Notes: generated by a model from the sequence alone, not told the origin. A stretch of DNA of 64,000 nucleotides from Pseudomonas sp. RIT409 (GCF_003052515.2 NZ_QARE02000011.1:118940-182939); one strand, 5' to 3'. Counted from the first letter of the stretch, positions 1 through 8,908 are shown. Translations and numbers: made by a program.

Positions 1-271
1 TTTCCCGGAGTCGAAAATTGGCTCGTTCAAGCTTTACTCTCCAGTGGGATGCGAGCAGTGCAATGCGGGCTACAAAGGCCGTGTAGGGATTTATGAAGTG
101 GTCAAAAGTACGCCAGCCCTGGAGCGCATCATCATGGCGGAGGGCAACTCCATCGAAATTTCCGAGCAGATGCGCAAAGACGGCTTCAATGACTTGCGCA
201 CCTCTGGCCTGCTCAAGGCCATGCAAGGCTTGACGAGCCTTGAGGAAATCAATCGGGTGACCAAGGATTAA
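1..271 (+). CDS. pilB: Type IV pilus assembly ATPase PilB, C-terminal end (5' partial)
   Basis: This is the last ~89 codons of the hexameric cytoplasmic ATPase that powers pilus extension. The frame is open from base 2 and the true start lies upstream of the window. The visible part holds a CxxC pair (GCEQCNAGYKGR) followed by GIYEV. This is the second half of the zinc-binding tetracysteine element typical of GspE/PilB ATPases. The P-loop is outside the window. It lies 2 bp upstream of pilC and is surely co-transcribed with it. The identification rests on the CxxC-GYKGRVGIYE block and on the pilC-pilD genes that follow. Confidence 0.95.
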   Translation, partial: FPESKIGSFKLYSPVGCEQCNAGYKGRVGIYEVVKSTPALERIIMAEGNSIEISEQMRKDGFNDLRTSGLLKAMQGLTSLEEINRVTKD

Positions 272-273
272 GC

Positions 274-1491
274 ATGGCGACCAAAGCAGTAAAAGTCAGC
301 GTATACGTGTGGGAGGGTTTGGACAGAAAGGGAGCCAAGCAAAAAGGCGAGATCAACGGTCATAACCCCGCCTTGGTCAAAGCGCAGTTGCGCAAGCAAG
401 GCATCAACCCACTGAAGGTCAGAAAAAAATCGGTGTCGATCTTCGGTTCGGGGAAGAAGATCAAACCGCTGGATATCGCGTTCTTCAGCCGCCAGATGGC
501 GACGATGATGAAAGCCGGCGTCCCTTTACTGCAGTCCTTCGACATTATCAGCGAAGGATCTGCGAATCCCAACATGCGCAAATTGGTAGATGACATCAAG
601 CAAGAAGTCGCTGCGGGTCATAGCTTTGCGACAGCTTTAAGACAAAAGCCCCTCTATTTCGATGACCTCTTCTGCAATCTGGTTGACGCCGGTGAGCAGG
701 CGGGTGCCTTGGAGTCTTTGCTTGATCGTGTTGCGACCTACAAAGAAAAAACAGAGTCGCTGAAGTCCAAAATCAAAAAAGCGATGACCTACCCGATCGC
801 AGTCGTGATCGTCGCGTTCATCGTCACGGGTATCTTGCTCATCAAGGTCGTCCCGCAATTCCAGTCAGTGTTTGCCGGATTCGGTGCAAAACTCCCTGCA
901 TTCACGCTCATGGTGATAGGCCTGTCAGAGGCAGTCCAAAGCTACTGGTATATCTTTGTGCTGGCGATTGTCGTTGCGTTCTTTTCTTTCAAACGGGCCT
1001 ACAAAACTTCAGCTAAGTTTCGCGACCAAGTTGACCGTGCGCTGCTCAAAATACCGGTCATCGGCCCGCTGCTTTATAAATCAGCGGTCGCCCGCTATGC
1101 CCGAACGCTCGCCACGACCTTCGCCGCCGGCGTTCCTCTCGTCGACGCACTCGATTCCGTAGCAGGCGCGACCGGCAATGTCGTATTCAGAAATGCGGTG
1201 CAGAAGGTCAAGCAAGACGTCTCCACCGGCATGCAACTCAACTTCTCCATGCGCAGCACTGGTGTCTTCCCTATGCTTGCGGTGCAGATGACCGCGATCG
1301 GTGAAGAGTCCGGCGCGCTTGATTCCATGCTTGATAAAGTTGCCACTTACTACGAAGAAGAAGTCGACACCATGGTCGACAGCCTCACCAGCCTGATGGA
1401 ACCCATGATCATGGCAGTTCTCGGTGTCATCGTGGGCGGCTTGGTAATCGCGATGTACCTTCCCATCTTCCAGCTCGGAAACGTCGTTTAA
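274..1491 (+). CDS. pilC: Type IV pilus inner-membrane platform protein PilC
   Basis: Encodes a 405-residue polytopic inner-membrane protein that couples the PilB/PilT motors to pilin insertion and extraction. Two copies of the T2SSF (GspF) fold are visible. One starts near residue 66 (DIAFFSRQMATMMKAGVPLL) and the second near 268 (VARYARTLATTFAAGVPLVDAL). Hydrophobic segments lie at about 169-195, 222-240 and 375-400. Length is normal for PilC. The start ATG is 2 bp after the pilB stop and pilD starts 1 bp after its own stop, so the three form a tight operon. No pilA major pilin gene is seen inside the window; it may lie upstream of pilB. Confidence 0.97.
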   Translation: MATKAVKVSVYVWEGLDRKGAKQKGEINGHNPALVKAQLRKQGINPLKVRKKSVSIFGSGKKIKPLDIAFFSRQMATMMKAGVPLLQSFDIISEGSANPNMRKLVDDIKQEVAAGHSFATALRQKPLYFDDLFCNLVDAGEQAGALESLLDRVATYKEKTESLKSKIKKAMTYPIAVVIVAFIVTGILLIKVVPQFQSVFAGFGAKLPAFTLMVIGLSEAVQSYWYIFVLAIVVAFFSFKRAYKTSAKFRDQVDRALLKIPVIGPLLYKSAVARYARTLATTFAAGVPLVDALDSVAGATGNVVFRNAVQKVKQDVSTGMQLNFSMRSTGVFPMLAVQMTAIGEESGALDSMLDKVATYYEEEVDTMVDSLTSLMEPMIMAVLGVIVGGLVIAMYLPIFQLGNVV

Positions 1492-1492
1492 C

Positions 1493-2365
1493 ATGTCCCT
1501 CCCCGACCTCCTGGCCAGCTCCCCGCTGGCCTTCGTTTTTTGCACCTTCGTATTAGGCCTCCTCGTCGGAAGCTTCCTCAACGTGGTGGTTTACCGCCTC
1601 CCGATGATGATGCTCCGCGACTGGAAGGTTCAGGCGCGGGAAATGTTGGCGCTGCCGCCTGAGCCGCAAGGCGAGACGTTCAATCTGATCCTCCCCCATT
1701 CCCGCTGCCCACACTGTTCTCACCGGATTCGCGCGTGGGAGAACATTCCGGTCGTCAGTTACCTGGTGCTACGGGGCAAGTGTTCGAACTGCAAGGCGCC
1801 GATCAGCAAGCGCTATCCGCTGGTTGAGTTGGGGTGTGGGGTATTGTCCGCGTTCGTGGCCTGGCATTTCGGCTTCGGCTGGCAGGCGGGGGCGGTGTTG
1901 GTGTTGAGCTGGGGGCTATTGGCGATGAGCCTGATCGATGCCGACCACCAGTTGTTGCCGGACGCAATCGTGTTGCCGCTGTTGTGGTTGGGGTTGATCG
2001 TAAACGCCTTCGGGTTGTTTGCGACATTGAGCGACGCGGTGTGGGGCGCCGTTGCGGGTTATCTGGTGCTGTGGTGTGTGTTCTGGCTGTTCAAGCTGGT
2101 CACTGGGAAGGAAGGCATGGGTTACGGCGATTTCAAATTGCTGGCCATGCTCGGCGCCTGGGGGGGCTGGCAGATTTTACCGCTGACGATTCTGCTGTCG
2201 TCGATCGTCGGGGCCGTATTGGGGTTGATTCTGCTGCGTTTACGCGACGCGCAAAGCGGCACGCCGATTCCGTTCGGGCCTTATCTGGCCATTGCGGGGT
2301 GGATCGCATTGCTCTGGGGTGATCAAATAACGACTTCGTATCTGCAGATCGCCGGTTTCAGATGA
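1493..2365 (+). CDS. pilD: Prepilin peptidase / N-methyltransferase PilD
   Basis: Encodes a 290-residue bifunctional inner-membrane aspartyl protease. It cleaves type IV prepilin (and type II secretion pseudopilin) leaders after Gly and methylates the new N-terminus. The cytoplasmic zinc loop shows two CxxC pairs (CPHC and CSNC, about residues 72-102). The catalytic aspartates are in [12 protein letters not shown] and in [10 protein letters not shown]. About eight hydrophobic segments fill the rest. It overlaps coaE by 4 bp (ATGA). All the prepilin genes around 20-30 kb carry leaders of the type this enzyme recognises. Confidence 0.97.
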   Translation: MSLPDLLASSPLAFVFCTFVLGLLVGSFLNVVVYRLPMMMLRDWKVQAREMLALPPEPQGETFNLILPHSRCPHCSHRIRAWENIPVVSYLVLRGKCSNCKAPISKRYPLVELGCGVLSAFVAWHFGFGWQAGAVLVLSWGLLAMSLIDADHQLLPDAIVLPLLWLGLIVNAFGLFATLSDAVWGAVAGYLVLWCVFWLFKLVTGKEGMGYGDFKLLAMLGAWGGWQILPLTILLSSIVGAVLGLILLRLRDAQSGTPIPFGPYLAIAGWIALLWGDQITTSYLQIAGFR

Positions 2366-2982
2366 CCTCTTCCGTAGCACAACCCTGGATTCTCGGCCTG
2401 ACAGGCGGCATTGGCAGCGGCAAGAGTGCGGCAGCGCAATGTTTCGTCGATCTGGGTATCCACCTGGTGGACGCCGATCAGGCGGCGCGCTGGGTGGTGG
2501 AACCTGGTCGCCCTGCTCTTGCACAGATTGCGGAGCATTTTGGGCAGAGCGTTCTGCAAGCCGATGGGACGCTTGATCGCGCAGCGCTGCGCGAACTGAT
2601 TTTCCAGGAACCGCAGCAGCGAGTCTGGCTGGAAGGGTTGCTGCATCCGCTGATCCGCGAGGAAATCCGGGCGTATCTGGCGCGCGCTGAGTCACCTTAC
2701 GCGATTCTTGTTTCCCCCCTTTTGCTGGAGACGACCCAACATCAGATGGTGCAGCGGGTGCTGGTCATCGATGTGCCTGAAGCGGTGCAGATCCAACGCA
2801 CGCTGTTGCGCGACCAGACCAACGAAGCGCAGGTCCGGGCGATCCTGAATGCCCAAGCCAGTCGTGAGGAACGTTTGAGCCGTGCGGACGACGTGATCGT
2901 CAATGACCGCGACCCAGCTTGGCTGCGAAGCGAAGTCGAGCGGTTGCATCACTTTTATTTAACTTTGCGTGGAGGCCGCTGA
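2362..2982 (+). CDS. coaE: Dephospho-CoA kinase
   Basis: Catalyses the last step of coenzyme A synthesis, ATP-dependent phosphorylation of dephospho-CoA at the 3'-hydroxyl of ribose. The protein has 206 residues, the usual length. The P-loop GGIGSGKS is at residues 15-22, followed by the family pattern [13 protein letters not shown]. The start ATG overlaps the pilD stop. The pilB-pilC-pilD-coaE-yacG order is a conserved proteobacterial arrangement. coaE probably rides on the pil transcript and may also have its own promoter, which I cannot point to. Confidence 0.97.
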   Translation: MTSSVAQPWILGLTGGIGSGKSAAAQCFVDLGIHLVDADQAARWVVEPGRPALAQIAEHFGQSVLQADGTLDRAALRELIFQEPQQRVWLEGLLHPLIREEIRAYLARAESPYAILVSPLLLETTQHQMVQRVLVIDVPEAVQIQRTLLRDQTNEAQVRAILNAQASREERLSRADDVIVNDRDPAWLRSEVERLHHFYLTLRGGR

Positions 2983-3185
2983 TGAGCCAACCAATGACCG
3001 TCAATTGCCCAACCTGCGGAGCCCCGGTGGAATGGACGCCTGAGAGCAAATTCCGGCCGTTCTGTTCTGACCGCTGCAAACTGATCGACTTGGGGGCATG
3101 GGCCTCGGAAGAACATGCCATTCCGGTTGCGCCGGATGCCGAAGATGAGTTGTTTTCCGGTGAGCTCGAGCCTCGGCAACACTAA
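2982..3185 (+). CDS. yacG: DNA gyrase inhibitor YacG (zinc protein)
   Basis: Encodes a 67-residue zinc-finger protein that binds the GyrB subunit and blocks gyrase in E. coli. Cysteines CPTC near the N-terminus and CSDRC around residue 28 form the Cys4 zinc site. The start at 2982 overlaps the coaE stop (TGATG) and gives the canonical [14 protein letters not shown]-terminus. A longer reading starting further upstream would run inside coaE and is not needed. The acidic C-terminal tail ([10 protein letters not shown]) is typical of the family. Confidence 0.95.
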   Translation: MSQPMTVNCPTCGAPVEWTPESKFRPFCSDRCKLIDLGAWASEEHAIPVAPDAEDELFSGELEPRQH

Positions 3186-3212
3186 GAATGACCGTCCAGC
3201 GCCCTGCACAAA

Positions 3213-3250
3213 ACACCCGAGGGCGTGGTTTTAAGTCCGCCGTCGGGTGT
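3213..3250. terminator. Hairpin between convergent yacG and hydrolase genes
   Basis: An inverted repeat of 13 bp per arm with one mismatch (3213-3225 with 3238-3250; outer arm ACACCCGA / TCGGGTGT) lies between two converging genes. There is no run of T on either side, so it is a weak intrinsic terminator at best. Its position suits a bidirectional stop. Confidence 0.5.
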
Positions 3251-3275
3251 GGGGATCTGCGTTTTCCCAGTGTGA

Positions 3276-3920
3276 TCAGTTCACTTTGCGCTGTGGGGCG
3301 CCGTGCACCATGGTGTAGGCGTAATCGACACCCATGCCGTAGGCGCCGCTGTGCTCCAGCACCAGTTGCATGACCGCGTCGTAGGTCTCCTTGTGAGCCC
3401 AGTCGCGCTGGAATTCGAGCAGCACTTGTTGCCAGGTTACCGGCACAGCGCCCGCTTGAATCATGCGCTGTACGGACATGTCGTGCGCTTCTTTGGTAGT
3501 GCCGCCCGACGCATCGGTGACGATATACACCTCGTACCCCTCAGCCAGTGCATCCAGCGTCGGGAAGTTCAGGCAGACCTCGGTCCACAGCGCGGCGATG
3601 ATCAGCTTCTTGCGGCCGGTCGCCTTCACGGCATCGACCAGCTTCTTGTCTTCCCAGGAGTTCATCGAGGTCCGCTCGATGGGTTGCTGATCAGGATGCA
3701 CGGCCAGCAATTCCGGCCAGATGTAGCCGCTGAAACTCTGGGTTTCGACCGACGTGTAGATCGTGGGGACGTTGAAAATCTTGGCAGCCTTGGCCAGTCC
3801 CACGGTGTTGTTCTTCAGCGTTTGACGATCGATCGACTGCACGCCGAAGGCCATCTGTGGCTGGTGATCAATCAGGATCAGAGCGGAGTTGGTTGGGTTC
3901 AGCAGTTCGCGGATGGACAT
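3276..3920 (-). CDS. Isochorismatase-family cysteine hydrolase (YcaC-like)
   Basis: Encodes a 214-residue cytoplasmic hydrolase of the isochorismatase / YcaC group. Visible catalytic elements are Asp18 (LILIDHQ) and the presumed nucleophile Cys116 in LWTEVCLNF. The central beta-alpha fold pattern is clear. YcaC relatives have poorly known substrates, so no reaction can be assigned. It is divergently transcribed from a LysR regulator across a 170 bp gap. This is the usual sign that the regulator controls it. Confidence 0.85.
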   Translation of the reverse strand: MSIRELLNPTNSALILIDHQPQMAFGVQSIDRQTLKNNTVGLAKAAKIFNVPTIYTSVETQSFSGYIWPELLAVHPDQQPIERTSMNSWEDKKLVDAVKATGRKKLIIAALWTEVCLNFPTLDALAEGYEVYIVTDASGGTTKEAHDMSVQRMIQAGAVPVTWQQVLLEFQRDWAHKETYDAVMQLVLEHSGAYGMGVDYAYTMVHGAPQRKVN

Positions 3921-4040
3921 GGCGTATTCCTTTTCGATTCGATGAGAGTCAGTAATGGTTGGCCGCTCTAGCTCAGGGGTCTTGTTCGTTGAGCTGGTTG
4001 CTTGCTGGCTTGGGAGTAAATTTACGGACTCGCCAATAAA

Positions 4041-4075
4041 GGAACAATCCCATAGAATCGGAACTCATTGTTTCC
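4041..4075. promoter_or_regulatory. Candidate LysR operator between divergent genes
   Basis: An imperfect inverted repeat GGAACAAT (4041-4048) / ATTGTTTCC (4067-4075) lies directly upstream of the LysR start at 4091. A GGAAC half is repeated at 4060. A 10 bp palindrome GTAAATTTAC is at 4016-4025. LysR proteins bind interrupted dyads in such gaps, but no consensus can be verified here. Confidence 0.3.
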
Positions 4076-4090
4076 ATATCAGGGACACCG

Positions 4091-4990
4091 ATGGACCGTA
4101 TCGATTGCATGCGCGCTTTTGTGGCCACTGTAGGGGCCAACGGCTTCGCCGCCGCAGCCCGAGCGCTCGACGTACCTCGCTCGAAAGTCAGTAAACAGAT
4201 TCAGGCCCTGGAAGAAGCCATCGGCGTGCAGTTGCTACAGCGCACCACACGCAGCCTGCATCTGACCGAGGCAGGGGCCGAATACTACGACGCGTGTCGA
4301 GACGTCATCGCATCGCTGGATGAGGCCGAACAACGGGCGCGGACCGGAATGGGCGAAATCAGGGGCGTGCTGAGGGTCAATGCGCCGATGTCATTTGGCT
4401 TGAGCCGCTTGGGCCCGCTGCTGCCCCGTTTCAATGAGTTGCACCCCAATGTCGAGCTGCAGGTCGTGCTCAGCGACCAGCAGGTCGATCCGGTCAAGGG
4501 CGGCTTCGACGTGACCATCCGCATCGCCAGCCTCCCGGACTCTTCCATGGTTGCCCGCTCGCTGGCACCCGCGCCACGCATCATGGTGGCTTCGCCGGAG
4601 TACTTGGCCAAACACGGGGCACCGCAGTCGCCCAAGGAGCTCTCAAACCACAAATTCCTCAGCTATGGCTACTTGCAGAGCGGCATCAGCCTGCAACTGT
4701 GCAATGGCAAGGAAACCCAGAGGGTGACGGTCAGCGGGCCGCTGCACGCCAACAACGGCGACATCCTCGCGCAAGCGGCAGTGTCCGGGATGGGTATTGC
4801 ACTGCTGCCCAACTTCATCATCGAGCGTGCCGTCGCCGACGGCCGACTGGTGCCAGTACTGTGTGAATGGCAGGCGCCCGCGATTTCGGTGAACGCGGTG
4901 TATCCCTCGGCGCGTCGAGTGCCGTTGAAGACCCGTGCCTTCATCGACTTTCTGGTGCAAGAGCTGGCATTGGGGTCGGCGGGGTTCTGA
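4091..4990 (+). CDS. LysR-family transcriptional regulator
   Basis: Encodes a 299-residue regulator. The N-terminal winged helix-turn-helix covers about residues 1-60 (MDRIDCMRAFVATVGANGFAAAARAL, then SKVSKQIQALE). The effector-binding domain spans about 90-295. It resembles the CrgA/AaeR-like subgroup (VNAPMSFGLSRLGPLLPRF). It reads away from the isochorismatase-like hydrolase gene, which is its likely target. The effector is unknown. Confidence 0.93.
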   Translation: MDRIDCMRAFVATVGANGFAAAARALDVPRSKVSKQIQALEEAIGVQLLQRTTRSLHLTEAGAEYYDACRDVIASLDEAEQRARTGMGEIRGVLRVNAPMSFGLSRLGPLLPRFNELHPNVELQVVLSDQQVDPVKGGFDVTIRIASLPDSSMVARSLAPAPRIMVASPEYLAKHGAPQSPKELSNHKFLSYGYLQSGISLQLCNGKETQRVTVSGPLHANNGDILAQAAVSGMGIALLPNFIIERAVADGRLVPVLCEWQAPAISVNAVYPSARRVPLKTRAFIDFLVQELALGSAGF

Positions 4991-5074
4991 TTCACTGGCA
5001 AGGCAGCGGTGGTCACTGAAATTAACGCACCGCAGAACGTTTCATCTTCACACGAGAGCGCTAAGCTCTCCCTC

Positions 5075-5704
5075 ATGGATGATTCCGATTACCTCCGTCT
5101 GCTGACGATCCAGGCCGAGCAAGCCAATACGTTTCTCTCCAATGCGCGCAAATGGGAGCGAGAACGCTGGGTGTGCCAGCGTTTGCTCCAGGGCCTGAAC
5201 ATCCCTCATCGCACCGACGATTTTTTGCCCGCCGGGCAGGAACCGCCGGACGTACTGTTCCGCGACGCCTGTTTCGAAGTGTTTTTCGTGCTCGATGAGG
5301 GCCGACGCCTCAATGACGAATGGCGCGAAGAGTTGGAGCGTCGCCGCAGCGCCTTCTCGCTCAGCCAACTGGTGCGGCGCGAGGCCAAACCCAGACGCAT
5401 ACCGGCGTCGGAGTTACTGCGTCGGCTGGCACCGACCCTGCGCAAAAAGGCGCATAACTACAAAGAACGCGGACTGGACGTCAGTGAGCTGGACATCATT
5501 GCCTTCGCCAGCCTCAAGCGCGAAGTGTTGGACCTCAACAGTCACTTTCCGCCGCCCACCGAATACTTGCGCCAAGGCTGGCGATCCCTTTCTCTGGTCG
5601 GGCCCACCTACGCTCGCGTGTTGTTCGCGCACCCCGATGCGCCGGATTTCCTGAGGACCAACCTGGGCCGCAGTGTGGTATTCGATGTCGGCATCAGCCT
5701 TTGA
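5075..5704 (+). CDS. DUF1780 family protein
   Basis: Encodes a 209-residue soluble protein of the Pseudomonas-centred DUF1780 family. The N-terminus MDDSDYLRLLTIQAEQANTFLSNARKWERERWVCQRLL is highly typical and fixes the start at ATG 5075; an upstream in-frame start at 5009 is unlikely. It is rich in Arg and Glu with no signal peptide or membrane segment. An endonuclease-like fold has been suggested for the family from what I recall, but no catalytic motif can be named here. Function is unknown. It precedes the DUF3094-ndh pair. Confidence 0.85.
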   Translation: MDDSDYLRLLTIQAEQANTFLSNARKWERERWVCQRLLQGLNIPHRTDDFLPAGQEPPDVLFRDACFEVFFVLDEGRRLNDEWREELERRRSAFSLSQLVRREAKPRRIPASELLRRLAPTLRKKAHNYKERGLDVSELDIIAFASLKREVLDLNSHFPPPTEYLRQGWRSLSLVGPTYARVLFAHPDAPDFLRTNLGRSVVFDVGISL

Positions 5705-5848
5705 TAGCGCAAACCCGGGGCGAATGTTACAAAGCGGCATAACCTGTCGATGTCCGGTGTAACCCGAAGCCGGAGTCTGTCGTCAACGAGGCTAACGCAT
5801 TACGAATCGGTGTCCGCTGACCCCGATCAATATTCATGACGAGGCGAT

Positions 5849-6022
5849 ATGACCAGCCGCCTGAACCCCGAGGACCAGAAGCGTGTCGAAGAGTATCTTC
5901 GCGCGCCCCAGCACCAGGTTGAGCGCCGCCCCTTTCGGCCGTGGCTGCTCCTTGTGCTGGTACTGGCCGTGGTGATCGGCCTGGGCTTGTTAAGCCATTT
6001 GTTGAGGGATCTGACGCTATGA
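5849..6022 (+). CDS. DUF3094 family small membrane protein
   Basis: Encodes a 57-residue protein with a charged N-terminal half (MTSRLNPEDQKRVEEYLRAP) and one C-terminal transmembrane helix at about 33-52 (WLLLVLVLAVVIGLGLLSHL). The start has a GAGGCGAT ribosome-binding stretch just upstream. This small family is a regular neighbour of ndh in Pseudomonas, 63 bp upstream and on the same strand. That suggests a membrane accessory of NADH oxidation, which is inference only. Confidence 0.85.
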   Translation: MTSRLNPEDQKRVEEYLRAPQHQVERRPFRPWLLLVLVLAVVIGLGLLSHLLRDLTL

Positions 6023-6085
6023 GCTGCCTGGCGCTCGCTCGGATCTCGCCACGAGAGAATTCCTTAAGCCTTATGAGATATCCCC

Positions 6086-7387
6086 ATGACTCATCGTATC
6101 GTGATCGTCGGCGGAGGCGCCGGTGGTCTGGAGCTGGCTACCCGTCTGGGTAAAACCCTTGGCAAGCGAGGTGCAGCGACTGTCACATTGGTGGACGCCA
6201 ACCTCACTCACATCTGGAAACCCCTGCTGCACGAAGTGGCGGCCGGTTCGCTCAACTCGTATGAGGACGAGCTGAACTACGTGGCCCAGGCCAAGTGGAA
6301 TCATTTCCAGTTCCAGCTCGGCCGCATGACCGGGCTGGATCGGGAGACCAAACGCATTCAACTGGCCGCGACCTACGACGAGCAAGGCACCGAATTGGTC
6401 CCGGCACGGACGCTGAGTTACGACACGCTGGTGATCGCGGTCGGCAGTACCACCAACGATTTCGGTACCCGCGGTGCGGCCGATCATTGCCTGTTTCTCG
6501 ACACGCGCAAGCAAGCCGAACGCTTTCATCAGCAATTGCTCAACCGTTACCTGCGCGCCCACGCCAGCGAGGCGGACGTGACTGAGGAAATCAACGTCGC
6601 GATCGTCGGCGCTGGCGCAACCGGGGTCGAACTGGCGGCCGAACTGCACAATGCGGCCCACGAATTGGCAGCCTATGGGCTGGGCCACATCAAACCGGAA
6701 AATCTGCGTATTACGGTTATCGAAGCCGGGCCCCGTGTGCTGCCTGCACTGCCCGAGCGGATCGGCGGGCCGGTACACAAGACGTTGGAGAAGTTGGGTG
6801 TCACGGTGCTGACCAATGCAGCCGTCAGCGAGGTCACGGCCGATAGCCTGGTGACCAACACTGGCCAGGTGATCCCTGCAACGTTGAAAGTCTGGGCTGC
6901 CGGTATTCGAGCGCCGGCGTTCCTCAAGGACTTGGCAGGCCTGGAAACCAATCGGATCAACCAACTGCAAGTCCGCCAGACCCTGCAAACGACTCTGGAT
7001 GACAACATCTTCGCCTTTGGCGACTGCGCGGCATGCCCGCAAAAAGGCACGGATCGCAACGTTCCACCACGCGCGCAGGCGGCGCACCAACAGGCTTCGT
7101 TGCTGGTGAAGTCCATCAAGCTGCGCCTCGAAGGCAGCGAATCCCTGCCGGAATACCGCTACCAGGATTACGGCTCGCTGATCTCGCTGTCGAAGTTTTC
7201 CGCCGTGGGCAATCTGATGGGCAACCTGACCGGCAGTGTGATGCTGGAAGGCTGGCTGGCGCGCATGTTCTACGTCTCGCTGTACCGCATGCACCAAATG
7301 GCGTTGTATGGCACGTTCCGCACATTGATGCTCATGCTGGGGAGCCGAATCGGCCGCGGCACCGAGCCGAGAATGAAGCTGCATTGA
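6086..7387 (+). CDS. ndh: Type II NADH:quinone oxidoreductase
   Basis: Encodes a 433-residue peripheral membrane flavoprotein that passes electrons from NADH to ubiquinone without pumping protons. Two Rossmann dinucleotide motifs are present: the FAD site GGGAGGLE at residues 9-16 and the NADH site VGAGATGVE near 173-181. The conserved FAD-binding AFGDCAACP lies near 309-317. The C-terminal region (about 380-425) carries the amphipathic membrane anchor. Length and order match the family. It probably forms an operon with the DUF3094 gene. Confidence 0.96.
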   Translation: MTHRIVIVGGGAGGLELATRLGKTLGKRGAATVTLVDANLTHIWKPLLHEVAAGSLNSYEDELNYVAQAKWNHFQFQLGRMTGLDRETKRIQLAATYDEQGTELVPARTLSYDTLVIAVGSTTNDFGTRGAADHCLFLDTRKQAERFHQQLLNRYLRAHASEADVTEEINVAIVGAGATGVELAAELHNAAHELAAYGLGHIKPENLRITVIEAGPRVLPALPERIGGPVHKTLEKLGVTVLTNAAVSEVTADSLVTNTGQVIPATLKVWAAGIRAPAFLKDLAGLETNRINQLQVRQTLQTTLDDNIFAFGDCAACPQKGTDRNVPPRAQAAHQQASLLVKSIKLRLEGSESLPEYRYQDYGSLISLSKFSAVGNLMGNLTGSVMLEGWLARMFYVSLYRMHQMALYGTFRTLMLMLGSRIGRGTEPRMKLH

Positions 7388-7397
7388 CACCCTCTCG

Positions 7398-7437
7398 GGC
7401 CAGCAAGGGGGAACGCTCCACGCCCCCCCTGCTGGCC
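7398..7437. terminator. GC-rich hairpin after ndh
   Basis: GGCCAGC (7398-7404) pairs with GCTGGCC (7431-7437), continued inward by a G-run against a C-run. It begins 10 bp after the ndh stop. It has no T-tract, so termination may be weak or Rho-assisted. Confidence 0.55.
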
Positions 7438-7483
7438 ACATTCTTGCCGAGAACTCCGCGCGAGCGCCTGTTCCGGCAACGCC

Positions 7484-7502
7484 CTGTCATAAAAATGTGC
7501 GG
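7484..7502 (+). promoter_or_regulatory. Possible Pho box upstream of pstS
   Basis: CTGTCAT followed by AAAA and a poorer second half (ATGTGCG) matches the direct-repeat layout of PhoB sites (CTGTCAT-N4-CTGTCAT). A further CTGTGAT is at 7507-7513. It lies about 60-80 bp before the pstS start, where a PhoB-activated promoter would be expected. Only one half-site is perfect. Confidence 0.5.
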
Positions 7503-7563
7503 ATTACTGTGATCCCATAAAGACATCACATCCCCGATGTCGCTCGATCACAGGAAGTCATCC

Positions 7564-8598
7564 ATGCTTCAGCTTTCCCGAATGGTGCTGGCCGCCAGCC
7601 TTGGCGTCGCACTCAATCTCTATACGGTTGGAGGCGCGGTTGCAGCGCAGGAAGTGACCGGTGCCGGCTCGACCTTTATTTATCCGGTGCTTTTCAAGTG
7701 GGCCACCGATTACGACCATAAGACAGGCATCAAGGTGAATTATCAGAGCGTCGGCTCCGGTGCTGGTTTGGCGCAGATCAAGGACGGCGCTGTGGATTTC
7801 GGCGCCACGGACATGCCTCTGAAATCGAGCGACTTGCAAACCTTGGGCTTGCAGCAGTTTCCCTCCGTCATTGGCGGGGTGGTGCCGGTGATCAACATCC
7901 CTTCGATCAAACCCGGCACACTGAGATTCAGCGGTCCGGTGCTGGCGGCTATTTATTTAGGCAACATCAAGAAGTGGAATGATCCGGCACTGAGCGCGCT
8001 GAACCCCGGCCTGAAACTGCCCGACAGCAATATCACCGTGGTTTACCGATCGGACGATTCCGGCACCACCTTCAACTGGGCCAGTTATCTATCAAAAGTC
8101 AGCGCTGAATGGCAGAACAAGGTCGGCTCCGGCACGTCGCTCAAATGGCCTGTGGGGATCGGCAGCAAAGGCAGCGAGGGCGTGGCGTCCTACGTGAAAA
8201 AAATGCCGAACTCGATCGGTTATGTGGAATACGCGTACATCAAACAGCAAAACCTGAACTACGGGATTCTGCGTAACGCTGCGGGAAACTACATAACGCC
8301 GAGTACGGATTCCTTCCAGGCGGCCGCTGCCACAGCGGATTGGAAAGACACCAAGGATTTTGACCTGTCGTTGCTGGACGCTCCGGGGGACAAAGCCTAC
8401 CCGATTACCGCCGCCACCTTCATTCTGCTGTACAAGCATCCCAAAGATGCAGATCGACAGAAAACCGTTCAGGACTTTTTCCAGTGGACGCTGCAAAGCG
8501 GTGAAGAACAAGCGCGCTCACTCGACTTCGCGCCACTACCGGCAGACTTGAAGAGGATCATCGAGAGATCGTGGGAAGGCGCTCCAACCGCGCCATAA
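7564..8598 (+). CDS. pstS: Phosphate ABC transporter substrate-binding protein (orphan PstS)
   Basis: Encodes a 344-residue periplasmic phosphate-binding protein. A signal peptide ends near Ala28 (TVGGAVAA, then QEVTGAGSTF). Ligand-contact motifs GAGSTFIYP near 33-41 and RSDDSGTT in the middle are those of PstS. The start at 7564 is preceded by AGGAAG; a start at 7537 would only lengthen the leader. No pstC, pstA, pstB or phoU follows, so it is an orphan that must use a permease encoded elsewhere or serve as a scavenging or secreted PstS. The next genes are tRNAs on the other strand. Confidence 0.93.
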   Translation: MLQLSRMVLAASLGVALNLYTVGGAVAAQEVTGAGSTFIYPVLFKWATDYDHKTGIKVNYQSVGSGAGLAQIKDGAVDFGATDMPLKSSDLQTLGLQQFPSVIGGVVPVINIPSIKPGTLRFSGPVLAAIYLGNIKKWNDPALSALNPGLKLPDSNITVVYRSDDSGTTFNWASYLSKVSAEWQNKVGSGTSLKWPVGIGSKGSEGVASYVKKMPNSIGYVEYAYIKQQNLNYGILRNAAGNYITPSTDSFQAAAATADWKDTKDFDLSLLDAPGDKAYPITAATFILLYKHPKDADRQKTVQDFFQWTLQSGEEQARSLDFAPLPADLKRIIERSWEGAPTAP

Positions 8599-8607
8599 GG
8601 CGAAGAA

Positions 8608-8631
8608 GCGAGCGTTAAAGTAAACGCTCGC
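8608..8631 (+). terminator. Hairpin after pstS
   Basis: A perfect 9 bp stem GCGAGCGTT / AACGCTCGC with a 6-base loop begins 9 bp after the pstS stop. No T-run follows, so it may act as a 3'-end stabiliser as much as a terminator. Confidence 0.6.
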
Positions 8632-8737
8632 AGCCCCCACGACGAGGGGTAGCCGTTCACAGCACTTGCCTAGAAGCAAGCGGATGCAAGGTTCGAGGAA
8701 TGGATTAAAAAGGTTTCCGATTGAGCTCACCGGAATG

Positions 8738-8766
8738 AAAAAAGGCGCCCCGAAGGACGCCTTTTT
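8738..8766 (-). terminator. Intrinsic terminator of the tRNA operon
   Basis: Read on the minus strand, the stem AAGGCG(T) / CGCCTT with a TTCG-containing loop is followed by a run of T. It lies about 65 bp beyond the last tRNA. The plus-strand reading also ends in TTTTT, so it can act in both directions and also block pstS read-through. Confidence 0.85.
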
Positions 8767-8831
8767 GATGGCTGCAGCGGCTAATTGAGCCGCGAGCCGG
8801 ATTTTCTGCCCGGGAACTGCTGGGGCGAAAA

Positions 8832-8908
8832 TGGTCGGGGTGAGGGGATTCGAACTCCTGACATCCTGCTCCCAAAGCAGGCGCGCTACCGGACTGCGCT
8901 ACACCCCG
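8832..8908 (-). tRNA. tRNA-Pro (anticodon UGG), distal copy
   Basis: A 77-nt cloverleaf on the minus strand. The acceptor stem is CGGGGTG / CACCCCG with CCA encoded, the anticodon loop is TTTGGGA (anticodon TGG), and the T-arm contains GTTCGAATC. It is identical in sequence to the copy at 9069-9145. It is the last gene of the operon Asn-Pro-Lys-Pro. Confidence 0.97.

Noticed and set aside
6071..7441. A 456-codon open frame opposite ndh
   Set aside because: It is a shadow of ndh, starting and ending near its limits, with a composition (Gln/His/Arg-rich) typical of antisense frames.
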